Source: Sphaerospermopsis torques-reginae ITEP-024
GTDB lineage: Bacteria; Cyanobacteriota; Cyanobacteriia; Cyanobacteriales; Nostocaceae
NCBI RefSeq assembly: GCF_019598945.1
Contig: NZ_CP080598.1
Coordinates: 3,906,001-3,970,000, forward strand
Direction of reading: 5' to 3'
DNA: 64,000 nucleotides
Made by a program: the position numbers and the translations under genes. The notes beneath the pieces were generated by a model. That model saw only the letters and a list, made by a program, of their open reading frames with translations. It was not told the DNA's origin and did no database searches. Below, one piece after another: positions 1-10,396 of this stretch. Every line of letters begins with the position of its first letter. Positions within the stretch are counted from its first letter, which is position 1.

Positions 1-883
1 GGTCAAAGGTTGGTGAAAATCCTCCCTCTCTACCAAATAATACGTATGCTTGCCCAGATCCACTACCATGAGGGGCGGCTAAATGTGCGCCAATAATCAG
101 GTCATTAATACCGTCCTTATTCACATCTCCAGCACTGCTGGTACTAAAACCTAAGTAGTCACCAACACTCAATCCATTGATGACAAAGCCGTTGCTACCG
201 TTAAGACTGGAGAGGTCAACGAAGGAATCAAAGTTACTCTTACCAAAGATGACGTAAGCTTTTCCCGGCTGACCGTTGGGTTCTGTGAAGGCATTGGGAG
301 CGGTGATAATTACATCATCAAAGCCATCTTTGTTAAAGTCTCCGATGTTGCTGACTGTATGGCCTAGCAGGTCTTCTGCATTCAGACCGTTGATAGCAAA
401 GCCGTTACCACCATTCAAAGTGGAGAGGTTGATGGTGGGGGTGGAACTGAAACTTTTTTGACCAAAGACTACATAAGCTCTGCCAGTATTTTGACCATTT
501 ATATCCGCAAATGGTGCGCCGATGATTAGGTCGTCGATACCGTCGCCATTAATGTCTCCAGATGCACTAACAGCACGGCCTGATGCCTCACCTTCTATAC
601 TCCCAATTAGAGTAAAGCCGTTGATGCCATTGAGAGTAGAGATATCTATGGTTGCAGGAAACCCTTGTTTAGTACCAAAAACTACATAAGTGCTACCAGC
701 ATTAGCTACATCTTTGGGATCATCGAGAAAAGCGCCAATAATTATGTCATTAATACCGTCACCGTTAATATCTCCCGTATTGCTAACTGAGTAGCCTAAA
801 TGATCATCATCTTCATTACCATTGATGATGGTAAAACCTTCTGTGCCATTAAGTCTGGAAAATTCAAAAACTTTTTCGCTCAT
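1..883 (-). CDS. FG-GAP (integrin alpha-like) repeat protein, C-terminus beyond window
   Basis: The reverse strand is open from an ATG at 883 to the window edge, giving about 294 residues with no stop, so the 3' end is missing. The translation holds at least four FG-GAP repeats, each with a calcium-binding loop of the form D-x-N-x-D-G-x-x-D followed by an IIGA-like strand (DINGDGINDIIIGA, DINGDGIDDLIIGA, DFNKDGFDDVIITA, DVNKDGINDLIIGA), and FG motifs in AYVVFG. Such repeats build a calcium-dependent beta-propeller. In cyanobacteria these proteins are often large and surface-bound or secreted; there is no N-terminal signal peptide, which would fit type I secretion, but that is inference. Partner molecules cannot be told from the sequence. 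Confidence 0.85.
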   Translation of the reverse strand, partial: MSEKVFEFSRLNGTEGFTIINGNEDDDHLGYSVSNTGDINGDGINDIIIGAFLDDPKDVANAGSTYVVFGTKQGFPATIDISTLNGINGFTLIGSIEGEASGRAVSASGDINGDGIDDLIIGAPFADINGQNTGRAYVVFGQKSFSSTPTINLSTLNGGNGFAINGLNAEDLLGHTVSNIGDFNKDGFDDVIITAPNAFTEPNGQPGKAYVIFGKSNFDSFVDLSSLNGSNGFVINGLSVGDYLGFSTSSAGDVNKDGINDLIIGAHLAAPHGSGSGQAYVLFGREGGFSPTFD

Positions 884-1654
884 AATTCTGTAATATTTTT
901 GGTTGTGCCAATTTTTGCTAACTGCTGCTACTGCTATGTCATTTACTCATCTGATGTGATAGCGGTAATTGCCAGCAGTTTGTAGATTTTTGCTGTTAAT
1001 CTGCATTAAAAAGTTAGTCTGTTCTGTAAACAGACAGAGTTGATTTGACCAGTCAGAATCATAGGAATCCTGCTGTTAATCTGCGTAAGGAAATTGCTCT
1101 GTACTGTAACTAGCCAGAGTTGATGTTGATATAAATTGCAGTAGGTATATGAATAATCTAGGTTCAATTCTTTGCAAATTAAACCCTGATTCTATTCAGT
1201 TCATTTAACCACAACTGCATACTAATAAAATCCATGTCTATTCAGACTTGGGGTTTTTCCCGATGACACCCGAACGAACTTACCAAAACGAACTTACCAA
1301 GATGCTGAAGTTTTGACTGACTTTGAGGGGTTTAATTTTTGATTGATATAAAAAGGTTCGCATTAAACGCCCGCAATAATCATAGCCTATATCCCGTTCA
1401 ATTAATTGTCAAGTCTCCATTAATGATGGGCAAGAAATACATAAAATGCTGAGTTGAATTTTTCTGGTTTGGGTGGTTGATTTCCACAAATATTCACATT
1501 TTATCAAGCTGATGCTAGAAGGTTTATCATCAATTTTGACTTTTGATTTATTTTGATGATGATGTGCTAGTAGAAAAACCAGCACAATGTTTTGGGTATA
1601 ACTAGGAACTTGTGAACATGATGGAGGTAACAGTTTTATTGGAAACAAAGAAGA
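884..1654. other. Intergenic region between divergent genes, with an imperfect 80-bp-spaced direct repeat
   Basis: There is no convincing gene here; a 79-codon reverse ORF (1409-1648) has no recognisable features and no conserved-looking sequence. The region carries the upstream sequences of the FG-GAP gene (leftward) and the membrane protein at 1655 (rightward). Two related ~57-bp blocks begin with TGCTGTTAATCTGC at 991 and 1071. A short doubled motif (CGAACTTACCAA) occurs at about 1273-1300. Confidence 0.5.
991..1127. repeat. Imperfect direct repeat, two copies about 80 bp apart
   Basis: Copy one (991-1047) and copy two (1071-1127) share TGCTGTTAATCTGC, then a related stretch ending CAGAGTTGATTTGA or CAGAGTTGATGTTGA. 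The copies differ at many positions, so the duplication is old. It lies upstream of the FG-GAP gene and might hold duplicated regulatory sites. Confidence 0.55.
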
Positions 1655-2428
1655 ATGTATTTAAACTTTTTTATCAGTTCTGTTGTAGGAATTGTAGTTA
1701 CATTCCTAGTAGCTTTTGGTGTTTTACAATGGTTCCATATACCCGCAGGTAATTTTCTTGATTGGATCATTGGAGGTGCGAGCTTTTGGTGGTTATTGGT
1801 GATTGTGACAGTTCCTTGGAATGTCCATTTTCAAGCTAAGGAAGTTTTAGCTGAAGCGGCAGAATCAATAGCAAAAAATATTCCTGTAGATGAAAAACAA
1901 GTTAATTATGTCAAGGTTTTAGCCAAGCGATCGCTCTGGTTGGCTATTGCTTTACACTTAGTTTCAGCCGTCGCTCTTTATATTTTGGCTGCTACTGGTA
2001 TTAGTGCTGTGGGATATATCAGTTCTGGTGCAGCTTTGTTATTAACTTTACTGCGTCCAGCTATTAGCGCCTATGAATATTTATATGCTCGGTTAACAAT
2101 GATTCGTCAAGCGTTTACTTATCCTCGTGAAGATATTTTGGAACTGCGTAACCGTTTTGCTGAAATAGAGCAAAAAGTCCAATCTTTAGAAGATCAACTT
2201 AACCCAGAACAACCTTATTCTTTAGTAGCAAATAACCAAAGGTTTAGTGAAGAAACCCGTCGAGAATTAGCGCGTATTGTCGCTAGTTTAGAAGAATTAA
2301 AGGCGACAAACCACACTGAACATGAACGACTATCACGAGAAGCCAGAAATGCGATCGCTCAACTTTCTACTGATGGGCAATTTCTGGATCATGTGCGGGA
2401 AATTATTAGATTTTTTAAATCAGCTTAA
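1655..2428 (+). CDS. Conserved-looking membrane protein with C-terminal coiled coil, function unknown
   Basis: This 257-residue protein has four likely membrane segments (about residues 4-25, 38-56, 93-114 and 118-136). They are followed by a soluble, charged region (about 155-257) with heptad-like patterns typical of coiled coil (LRNRFAEIEQKVQSLEDQL; later RRELARIVASLEELK). The start follows a purine-rich stretch (GGAAAC...AAGAAG). I do not recognise the family. A role in the envelope as a scaffold is possible from the architecture but is not shown. It stands alone, convergent with the gene at 2555-3880. Confidence 0.7.
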   Translation: MYLNFFISSVVGIVVTFLVAFGVLQWFHIPAGNFLDWIIGGASFWWLLVIVTVPWNVHFQAKEVLAEAAESIAKNIPVDEKQVNYVKVLAKRSLWLAIALHLVSAVALYILAATGISAVGYISSGAALLLTLLRPAISAYEYLYARLTMIRQAFTYPREDILELRNRFAEIEQKVQSLEDQLNPEQPYSLVANNQRFSEETRRELARIVASLEELKATNHTEHERLSREARNAIAQLSTDGQFLDHVREIIRFFKSA

Positions 2429-2445
2429 AACAGGGAAAGAAAATT

Positions 2446-2526
2446 GTAGATTTTAGATTTTAGATTTTAGATTTTAGATTGGAGTCAACCAAACACAATC
2501 CAAAATCCAAAATCCAAAATCCAAAA
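2446..2526. repeat. STRR heptamer arrays in inverted orientation
   Basis: About four copies of TTTAGAT (around 2446-2479) are followed by about four copies of AATCCAA (around 2498-2526). The two arrays are partly complementary, so a transcript could fold into a hairpin between these convergent genes. Short tandem repeats of 7 nt are typical of Nostocales genomes. Confidence 0.7.
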
Positions 2527-2554
2527 TTAAGACCTCCTGACTCCTGACTAACTA

Positions 2555-3880
2555 TTATCTGGAAGCAACTTGAGGTTCTGCCCAAACCTGTCTATCTCTT
2601 GTCCCAAACCTCACAGGTTGATCACCGTCGTTGCTGACATTGATAGTTTTGCCATCACTGGCAACTTGTACCAAAGGCCAATTTTCTTCCCCTAGTTCAC
2701 CGGCACGGAATAGCACATGATCAGGTTGTTTTTTACTCCAACCTAATAATATGGCAATTTTCTCATGGTCATCTTCAGCTTGGGCGGGAGCAACGGTTTG
2801 AGTCTGATTTTCTTGCCGATCCCAAATTACTGCATGATCTGTCAGGTCTGCTGTGTTGAACATACCTACAAATTTGCGGGCTAAAAAGCGATCGCCTTTT
2901 TGGGACCAGCTAACCGGAACTAACACCCCTATTTTCCCTTGACTATCAGTTTGTTCTGTTATCACTGTTTGTTGCAGCAAAGGATCACTCACGTCCGCAG
3001 TTGTAGCCAGCACCCGCAATTTCTTAGTTTGTCTATCTTCAATAAACAACAAGCTGGTAACTCGGCTGTTGTGCATTTCCGGTTGTACTTCTAGTTGCAC
3101 TCGACTATAAACTGCATATCTACCATCAGGAGAAACTACTGGTATACTCCGGTAGTGCCGCACTCCAGAACCTCCTTTACCACCTATAACTTCTTGAGTC
3201 GTCATGATCCATTTCCAAGGAATTGGATGAGGACTATTTATGGGATCTTCTGGTACTCCATCAAACTGATTTTGTTGTTCATCTACAGGTATTTCCGTAA
3301 TTTTGGAAGGTTTTGATTCTCCAATATTGGATGTACTTGTAGCTGTTCTTAATACTTGATTATCCAAACTCTCACTGGCTACATAATTTACTTCACCCCT
3401 TAAAGCCTGGTTTTTAGCATCTTTTAATCTCTGGATTAAATCAGTCTGACTAACAGGTATATTTGCTACATTTCCCTGTTTAACTACCACCAAGTTATCG
3501 CTCACAGCAATGATATTAATGGACTGTTGGTTTTTTTCTTGTCTTACCCCAGAATCAATTTTCTCAGCTTGATGAGGCTGTAATTGTTGTCTTCCTTGAC
3601 TCACAGGCTTGTTTTCTGATACCAAATTCCCAAATTTTGCTTCTAAGGATTTGACTTCACCTGTGTTTAAATCTTTTTCCCTAGCTATACTCTTTTCTGG
3701 GGAATTTATATCAGATTTTCCCATTTCTGTGGTAATTTTTCCTACTTTTAATTGTGATTGTTTGGCTACGCTAGAGTGAATTGATACCCCTACGAAGGGA
3801 GCAATTAATATAAAAACGATAACGTACTTAAAACATGGTTGTACGCGAAACCATCCTGATAGCAAAAGGGATTTCAGCAT
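2555..3880 (-). CDS. Exported or membrane-anchored protein of unknown function
   Basis: This 441-residue protein has one N-terminal hydrophobic segment (about residues 17-35) that could be a signal anchor. A long polar, probably disordered linker (40-210) follows. The C-terminal part (about 220-441) is rich in short beta-strand-like stretches (DGRYAVYSRVQLEV, SLLFIEDRQTKKLRVLATT, GDRFLARKFVGMF, HAVIWDRQENQTQTV), which resembles a beta-propeller, though the repeat is too weak to name. A TATAAT-like box lies near 3943-3952 on the reverse strand. I do not recognise the family. The next gene upstream is over 1 kb away, so it is probably transcribed alone. Confidence 0.6.
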   Translation of the reverse strand: MLKSLLLSGWFRVQPCFKYVIVFILIAPFVGVSIHSSVAKQSQLKVGKITTEMGKSDINSPEKSIAREKDLNTGEVKSLEAKFGNLVSENKPVSQGRQQLQPHQAEKIDSGVRQEKNQQSINIIAVSDNLVVVKQGNVANIPVSQTDLIQRLKDAKNQALRGEVNYVASESLDNQVLRTATSTSNIGESKPSKITEIPVDEQQNQFDGVPEDPINSPHPIPWKWIMTTQEVIGGKGGSGVRHYRSIPVVSPDGRYAVYSRVQLEVQPEMHNSRVTSLLFIEDRQTKKLRVLATTADVSDPLLQQTVITEQTDSQGKIGVLVPVSWSQKGDRFLARKFVGMFNTADLTDHAVIWDRQENQTQTVAPAQAEDDHEKIAILLGWSKKQPDHVLFRAGELGEENWPLVQVASDGKTINVSNDGDQPVRFGTRDRQVWAEPQVASR

Positions 3881-4300
3881 GAGTCGACTCTCTAAGGGGC
3901 GGTGGCTGTGTGAGGAGCAATGTCTATGGGAGAAGAGGAAAAGCTATAATTATATGTATAACAACAAACTAGAAGCTCTAACAAAATTATTTTCACAAAT
4001 TTTGCATCAATTTACAAAACTTTCCTCATAATTGTTCACACCTTTACATTCCTTTAATTGTTTATATTTTTAGGTCAATATAATCACAATGAATACCGAA
4101 ATTTTTAATTGTCGATTTCTCTGTCATTATATTTATGCATCAAATATGCCTATACTGAGGTTTAATAAAATACACCTATAACTAAATATAGGTAGGTTGT
4201 AAAAGGATAGAAACTAGGCTGTTAGGTAACTAATTTTAGTGCTTCAATTCATTTACAGCAGATGACAAGTCTATCAGGTACAAACTGAAAAACCAACACT

Positions 4301-4356
4301 CAAGCAGCAAAGGTGTTTCACCTCCTGCCTCCAGCAAGACAGCCTTCTGCTATATT
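4301..4356. repeat. Dispersed repeat, copy 1 (partner at 54125-54188)
   Basis: CAAGCAGCAAAGGTGTTTCA followed by CCTCCTGCCTCC and, after a spacer, TGCTATA. The partner reads CAAGCTGCAAGGGTGTTTTA, CCTCCTGCCTCC and TGCTATA. Both copies sit upstream of a rightward gene (fmt and argC). Confidence 0.55.
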
Positions 4357-4666
4357 CTGATAAAAATGTTTTAGCAAGAGCTAACTCATTAAACTCAGTT
4401 AAACCTTTGTATAATCTTTTATCACAGTTCTCACTCCGATACGATTCCAAAGTATCTATCTAAAACTGATTTATTCCTTGAATATTCTGGCGCATTCTGG
4501 TAAACATCAAAACCTTCACCATCTACTCTACCAAATTCATAAATTCCCTTGCCAACAAATACAATATCTATTGGAAAGTATCAACTGTAAAACAGATGAA
4601 TTTTGTTCATTGTCATATAAAAAATAGGGTGAGTAGATGCTGAATTGTCGCACCGTGACACAAAAC

Positions 4667-4709
4667 AGAATATGTATACCGACAAACAAGAATATGTATA
4701 CCGACAAAC
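4667..4709. repeat. 22-bp tandem duplication
   Basis: The string AGAATATGTATACC followed by GACAAAC occurs at 4667-4687 and again at 4689-4709. The copies are identical, so the duplication is recent or maintained. The core contains the palindrome GTATAC. Confidence 0.75.
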
Positions 4710-4966
4710 ATTAGATACAATCACTAATTGATCTCAGCTAACCTGCTTGCCAAGGCATAGTATTTTATTCAGGAATTTTTTGTAGCACCTATAATCAACA
4801 CTTTACCATTAAATAGCGAAAATTTAATATCCTCATAGCAAAATTGCTTGAAGTTTTTTCATGGTGATTGTGATTTGGTTAGTTACGGGCTATCTGTTGT
4901 CAGAGATTCGTGACGCATTTACTATTAACTAGTAAATCCTAGCTAAAAACTCGCAACAAATTCCTC

Positions 4967-5968
4967 ATGAAAGTTGTATTTTTTGGTACTCCCCAGTTTG
5001 CTGTTCCCACTCTGGAAAAATTACTGCATCACCCAAATTTTCAAGTTTTAGCAGTTGTCACCCAACCAGATAAACGCCGGGAACGTGGGAGTAAACTGAC
5101 ACCTTCTCCTGTCAAAACACTTGCTAATGCTCACAATCTCCCAGTATGGCAACCTGAGAGAGTTAAAAAAGATGCTGAAACTTTAAACCAACTACAAAAA
5201 TTAGATGCGAATGCGTTTGTAGTGGTTGCTTATGGACAAATTTTGTCTAAAAAAATCTTAAATATGCCCAAGTTTGGTTGCATTAATGTACATGGTTCGA
5301 TTTTACCCCAATATCGGGGGGCTGCTCCTATTCAGTGGTGTATCTATAACGGTGAAAAAGACACTGGTATCACGACCATGTTAATGGATGCGGGCATGGA
5401 TACAGGAGATATGCTCCTAAAAGCAAGTATACCGATTGGTTTACTGGACAATGCCCAAATTTTAGCCGAGCAGTTAGCGGTTATAGGTGCAGATTTATTA
5501 GTGGAAACTTTACTAAAATTGGAACGCCAGGAAATTACACCTATTCCCCAGGATAATTCTCTGGCCACTTATGCGTCTTTGATTCAAAAAGATGATTATA
5601 ATCTGGACTGGTCAAAAAGTGCCATTGAATTACATAATCAAATTAGAGGTTTGTATCCTAACTGCGTCACAACCTTTCGCAATCAACCTTTGAAAATTAC
5701 TGCTACAGTTCCTCTTGAACGTGCTTATATTCAAGAACTCCCAGAACAATTTCGAGATAAAATACACAATCTACCAGATTTGTCAACTGTATCTGCCCAA
5801 CCTGGTGAAGTAGTAAACATTGCCAAAGGTATAGGAGCAATTGTTCAAACTGGGGAAGGGTTGTTATGGTTAAGAGAATTACAACCAACAGGTAAAAAGC
5901 TTCAGTCAGGATGGGACTTTGTTAATGGTACTCGTTTAAGTATAGGGGAGGTAATGGGTAATGGGTAA
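4967..5968 (+). CDS. fmt: Methionyl-tRNA formyltransferase
   Basis: The enzyme transfers a formyl group from 10-formyltetrahydrofolate to Met-tRNA(fMet), allowing bacterial translation initiation; it acts in the cytoplasm. The 333-residue length is normal. The N-terminal fold starts with [18 protein letters not shown]. The catalytic triad region is visible: N107 and H109 in [19 protein letters not shown], and D148 in the MDTGDML motif. The C-terminal tRNA-binding domain contains GEVVNI and RELQPTGKK. The last codons (residues V-M-G-N-G) are encoded by the first units of a 7-nt STRR array, so the array supplies the native C-terminus and stop codon. No def gene is adjacent. Confidence 0.97.
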   Translation: MKVVFFGTPQFAVPTLEKLLHHPNFQVLAVVTQPDKRRERGSKLTPSPVKTLANAHNLPVWQPERVKKDAETLNQLQKLDANAFVVVAYGQILSKKILNMPKFGCINVHGSILPQYRGAAPIQWCIYNGEKDTGITTMLMDAGMDTGDMLLKASIPIGLLDNAQILAEQLAVIGADLLVETLLKLERQEITPIPQDNSLATYASLIQKDDYNLDWSKSAIELHNQIRGLYPNCVTTFRNQPLKITATVPLERAYIQELPEQFRDKIHNLPDLSTVSAQPGEVVNIAKGIGAIVQTGEGLLWLRELQPTGKKLQSGWDFVNGTRLSIGEVMGNG

Positions 5969-6016
5969 TGGGTAATTGGTAATTGGTAATGGGTAATGGG
6001 TAATTGGTAATTGGGA
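5951..6016. repeat. STRR heptamer array overlapping the 3' end of fmt
   Basis: About nine consecutive copies of GGTAATG or GGTAATT. The array begins inside the coding sequence of fmt and provides its stop codon. It is followed by shorter runs of CCTCTTG (around 6030) and TCACCTG (around 6055-6075). Confidence 0.85.
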
Positions 6017-6062
6017 AGAATAAACTTTTGCCTCTTGCCTCTTGCCTTATTAGTGTCACCTG

Positions 6063-6425
6063 TCACCTGTCACCTAAGTTTTCATAGAACCGACAAGACT
6101 CACAAGGACCATCTGGGTTGACTGCACAGCGGATGATTTCTGAATGAGCATTGTAATCACAACTAGCATCACCTATAACCCAACGTCCAGCTACTAAACT
6201 TTTTTCTGATGGTCGTTTAGCTTTTTGGACATAAATAGCGATATTATGTAAGCGGTAGCGCCCTGCTTTAAACTGATACCTATGACGACGCTCTAATACT
6301 GCATAGGTTTTACCTTCAAAATCAACATAGTTTCCTGGTTGGGGTGTCCAATCAAGTTGTAATCTACCAAGAGACTGACGCGGGTTTGTTAAAATCAACT
6401 CAGTTGGTAAAGAGTCTGGCTGCAT
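6063..6425 (-). CDS. Conserved cyanobacterial small protein (resembles DUF6464)
   Basis: A 120-residue soluble protein with a cysteine cluster near its C-terminus: DASCDYN, IIRCAVNPDGPCESCRFYE. The spacing of C-x6-C-x2-C could bind a metal, but this is inference. The N-terminal half (LGRLQLDWTPQPGNYVDFEGKTYAVLERRHRYQ) looks like a small beta-barrel. The sequence resembles the cyanobacterial DUF6464 family as I remember it; function unknown. It converges on fmt across an STRR array. Confidence 0.65.
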   Translation of the reverse strand: MQPDSLPTELILTNPRQSLGRLQLDWTPQPGNYVDFEGKTYAVLERRHRYQFKAGRYRLHNIAIYVQKAKRPSEKSLVAGRWVIGDASCDYNAHSEIIRCAVNPDGPCESCRFYENLGDR

Positions 6426-7455
<1,030 letters not shown>

Positions 7456-7462
7456 CACTGCT

Positions 7463-7478
7463 AGTATTTTAAAATACT
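7463..7478 (+). terminator. Palindromic hairpin downstream of psaC
   Basis: AGTATTTTAAAATACT is a perfect palindrome 8 nt after the psaC stop codon, within a larger partly paired stretch up to about 7500. The stem is AT-rich, so it may stabilise the 3' end or terminate only weakly. Confidence 0.4.
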
Positions 7479-7606
7479 CAGTAAAATAGTGCTGAGGACT
7501 GAGCTAGGGAGAAACAAGAAATCCATCACCTAACATGATTCTTGCTTCTTCTCTCAGTTTTCAGCACTTAATTTTAGGTGACAGGTGACAGTAAAGAGTT
7601 TTTTTT

Positions 7607-7650
7607 AATTACCAATTACCAATTACCAATTACCCATTACCCATTACCCC
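7607..7650. repeat. STRR heptamer array
   Basis: About six copies of ATTACCA or ATTACCC, the reverse complement of the array after fmt. It lies between psaC and glmS. A TGACAGG/TGACAG pair precedes it at about 7576-7590. Confidence 0.8.
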
Positions 7651-7735
7651 TGCCTTTTGATTTGATATAATTACCGCTTTATAGTCATAACTGTTAACTG
7701 ATAATTGTTAACTAATAACCGGAGTAGTATAAAAA

Positions 7736-9613
7736 ATGTGTGGAATTGTGGGATATATAGGAACTCAGGCGGCGACAGATATTTTATTATCTGGACTAGA
7801 AAAGTTAGAGTATAGAGGTTATGATTCGGCGGGTATTGCTACTATATTGGAAGGTGATATTCAATGCGTGCGGGCTAAGGGAAAATTACTAAATTTGCGT
7901 TCTAAACTCGAACAAGTAGAAAACCAGGCTCAAATTGGTATTGGTCATACTCGTTGGGCAACTCATGGTAAACCTGAAGAATATAATGCCCATCCCCATC
8001 AGGATACTGCTTTGCGGATAGCGGTGGTGCAGAATGGAATTATTGAGAATTATCGTGAATTGCGGGAACATTTAAAAGCATTAGGTCATGAATTTCGTTC
8101 AGACACAGATACAGAAGTTATTCCCCATCTCATCGCTGAATGTTTAAAGCATATTCCTGAAGATAGTAATTCTGCTTCTGTGTTTTTAGAAGCGGTGCGG
8201 GAAGCCGTGCAAAAGTTAGAAGGGGCTTATGCGATCGCAGTTATTTCTGCTGACTACCCGGATGAATTGATTGTAGTCCGTCAGCAAGCGCCTTTAGTAA
8301 TTGGTTTTGGACAAGGTGAGTTTTTCTGTGCTTCGGATACCCCGGCAATTGTTCCCCATACCCGCGCTGTATTGCCCCTAGAAAATGGGGAAATTGCCCG
8401 TTTGACTCCTTTGGGGGTTGAGGTGTACAACTTTGCTGGAAATCGTTTAAAGAAGCATCCCCGCACTTTGAATTGGAATCCCATTATGGTGGAAAAGCAG
8501 GGATTTAAACACTTCATGCTCAAGGAGATTTATGAGCAACCGGGTGTAGTTAGAGCTTGTTTAGAAGCTTATTTTCCGGGAAGTGGGGAAACTCCTGTTA
8601 CTTTGAATTTACCAGGGGAATTTTACGCAGATTTAGAACAAATTCAAATTGTTGCTTGTGGTACAAGTTGGCACGCGGCGTTGGTAGGTAAGTATTTATT
8701 AGAACAATTGGCAGATATTCCGACTCAAGTACAATATGCTTCTGAATTTCGTTATGCACCAGCACCTTTAACTGCTAATACTTTAACTATTGGAGTGACT
8801 CAATCAGGGGAAACTGCGGATACTTTAGCAGCTTTAAGTATGGAAAAAGACCGCAGACAAGGAAAAGAGTCCAAGTATCAAGCGCGACTTTTAGGGATTA
8901 CTAACCGCCCGGAAAGTAGTTTGGGGCAAATGGTGGGTAATATTATTAATACTCATGGGGGGATTGAAATTGGTGTGGCCGCGACGAAAACTTTTATCGC
9001 TCAGTTGATGGCGTTTTATGGTTTAGCTTTAGATTTAGCTTATCGTCGGCAAACAATTTCTTCTGAAAGGTTAACAGAAATTATTGCTGGTTTAAGGCAG
9101 TTACCGATAGAAATTGAGGCGATTTTAGAGACGCAAGAAAAGTATATTGAACAGTTAGTGCATGAGTTTACAGAAACAAAAGATTTCATTTTTGTGGGGA
9201 GGGGAATTAATTTTCCTATTGCGTTAGAAGGGGCTTTAAAGTTAAAGGAAATTAGCTATATTCATGCGGAAGGATATCCAGCAGGAGAGATGAAACATGG
9301 ACCGATCGCATTATTAGATAATAAAGTTCCGGTAGTGGCGATCGCTATGCCTGGTAGTGTATATGAAAAGGTGATTTCTAATGCCCAAGAAGCGAAAGCA
9401 AGAGATTCACGGTTAATAGGAGTGACATCTGTAAATGATGGGGAAGCGGCGGAAATTTTTAATGATTTAATTCCTGTTTCAGAAGTGGAGGAAATTCTTT
9501 CGCCTATTCTCACAGTAATTCCGTTACAATTGTTAGCTTATCATATTGCGGCACGGCGAGGTTTAGATGTGGATCAACCTCGTAATTTGGCTAAGTCGGT
9601 GACAGTTGAATGA
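7736..9613 (+). CDS. glmS: Glutamine--fructose-6-phosphate aminotransferase (isomerizing)
   Basis: This enzyme makes glucosamine-6-phosphate from fructose-6-phosphate and glutamine, the first step toward UDP-N-acetylglucosamine for peptidoglycan. The 625-residue length fits. The N-terminus is MCGIVGYIG, with the catalytic Cys2 of a class II glutaminase domain, then RGYDSAG and GHTRWATHG. Two SIS sugar-isomerase domains follow (about 295-430 and 470-610), with GTSWHAALVGKY and the C-terminal LAKSVTVE. The start is fixed by the required Cys2 and by the upstream GGAG in AACCGGAGTAG. It stands alone, and I see nothing like a glmS ribozyme upstream. Confidence 0.97.
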   Translation: MCGIVGYIGTQAATDILLSGLEKLEYRGYDSAGIATILEGDIQCVRAKGKLLNLRSKLEQVENQAQIGIGHTRWATHGKPEEYNAHPHQDTALRIAVVQNGIIENYRELREHLKALGHEFRSDTDTEVIPHLIAECLKHIPEDSNSASVFLEAVREAVQKLEGAYAIAVISADYPDELIVVRQQAPLVIGFGQGEFFCASDTPAIVPHTRAVLPLENGEIARLTPLGVEVYNFAGNRLKKHPRTLNWNPIMVEKQGFKHFMLKEIYEQPGVVRACLEAYFPGSGETPVTLNLPGEFYADLEQIQIVACGTSWHAALVGKYLLEQLADIPTQVQYASEFRYAPAPLTANTLTIGVTQSGETADTLAALSMEKDRRQGKESKYQARLLGITNRPESSLGQMVGNIINTHGGIEIGVAATKTFIAQLMAFYGLALDLAYRRQTISSERLTEIIAGLRQLPIEIEAILETQEKYIEQLVHEFTETKDFIFVGRGINFPIALEGALKLKEISYIHAEGYPAGEMKHGPIALLDNKVPVVAIAMPGSVYEKVISNAQEAKARDSRLIGVTSVNDGEAAEIFNDLIPVSEVEEILSPILTVIPLQLLAYHIAARRGLDVDQPRNLAKSVTVE

Positions 9614-9634
9614 TAGGAAAATAGGGTTAATTTT

Positions 9635-9673
9635 GTGCGATCGCCTATTTTTTTTGTTGATGAGCGATCGCAC
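9635..9673 (+). terminator. Inverted repeat of two HIP1 sites after glmS
   Basis: GTGCGATCGC (9635-9644) and its exact reverse complement GCGATCGCAC (9664-9673) flank a T-rich loop. The transcript could form a 10-bp stem starting 22 nt after the glmS stop. There is no terminal U-run, so it may be a processing hairpin or just paired HIP1 sites. Confidence 0.45.
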
Positions 9674-9842
9674 CTGAATCAAGTCACTGATGATAGCACA
9701 AGATAAGACTAATACTGAAAACATCCGTGAGAAAACTTTAAGGTATTTTCACACAAACAAAATTATACTGCGATATAATATAATTAATCTCCCCAAATAG
9801 ACTTATCCATCAATTTTACCTTCAGGGTTTAGTCACAAACTT

Positions 9843-10367
9843 ATGCAACTCAAACTACTGTCACAAATACTTTTAGGGTCATCTATTGCTTCCCTAATAG
9901 CCTTAATCTTACAACAACCCAGTTACGCAGGTCAAAAATATAGGTGTGACACCAGTGGAAAACACCCTATTACCCGTGTTCGTACAGGTCGCGGTGAAGA
10001 ACCTATGTTACTGTGGGTTAGTAACTCTTTTATTAAGTCACCAAAAGAACGCTGTCAAATAGTTAGCAACAGATTACAGAGATACTACGATAATCAAATG
10101 ATGCCCTATCTCGCATCGAAAAAGAATATTAATGGTTATCCTGTATTGTGTATAGTTGATCGAGTGCGTGGTAATTGCTTAAAAGAAGATGTGGTAGTTA
10201 CTCTTAAACCTGGTACTGATCCTGGTAGAGTTTTGAAACAAATTAACTATTTTCGTCGAGGTGCTGCTGGTGCAAGACCTGTACCATTAAGTAATAGCAC
10301 AACAGCGTTTTATGAAGATGGGGAAGTTTATATCAACCTGAATGAAATTTTAGAGGAAGAAGATTAA
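9843..10367 (+). CDS. COP23-domain exported protein
   Basis: A 174-residue protein with an N-terminal hydrophobic export signal (about residues 8-30, ending QQPSYAG). The mature part carries hallmarks of the cyanobacterial COP23 (circadian-oscillating polypeptide) family: an early YRCDTSG, an RCQIVSNRLQRYYD helix, a mid-domain NGYPVLCIVD and the block VVTLKPGTDPGRVLKQI. Four cysteines (in YRCD, ERCQ, VLCI, GNCL) could pair into disulfides outside the cytoplasm. The exact role of COP23 proteins is not known to me. It is followed after 29 bp by a secreted trypsin-like protease on the same strand, suggesting an operon and a shared function. Confidence 0.75.
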   Translation: MQLKLLSQILLGSSIASLIALILQQPSYAGQKYRCDTSGKHPITRVRTGRGEEPMLLWVSNSFIKSPKERCQIVSNRLQRYYDNQMMPYLASKKNINGYPVLCIVDRVRGNCLKEDVVVTLKPGTDPGRVLKQINYFRRGAAGARPVPLSNSTTAFYEDGEVYINLNEILEEED

Positions 10368-10396
10368 AATGTATTACCTATAATTTTCATAGAACA

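Larger units (their letters stand above)
3881..4966. other. Long gene-free region between divergent genes
   Basis: No ORF with coding character was found in this 1.1 kb. Two repeats stand out: a 22-bp tandem duplication at 4667-4709, and a block at 4301-4356 (CAAGCAGCAAAGGTGTTTCA then CCTCCTGCCTCC) that recurs upstream of argC at 54125-54188. The remainder is AT-rich and holds the promoters of the 441-residue protein gene and of fmt. Confidence 0.5.

Noticed and set aside
1409-1648. 79-codon reverse ORF upstream of the membrane protein gene
   Set aside because: There is no ribosome-binding site, no recognisable feature, and its position overlaps the probable promoter region of the gene at 1655.
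7650-7735. glmS ribozyme before glmS
   Set aside because: The leader is short and AT-rich, with no sign of the pseudoknotted core; the ribozyme is typical of Gram-positive bacteria.
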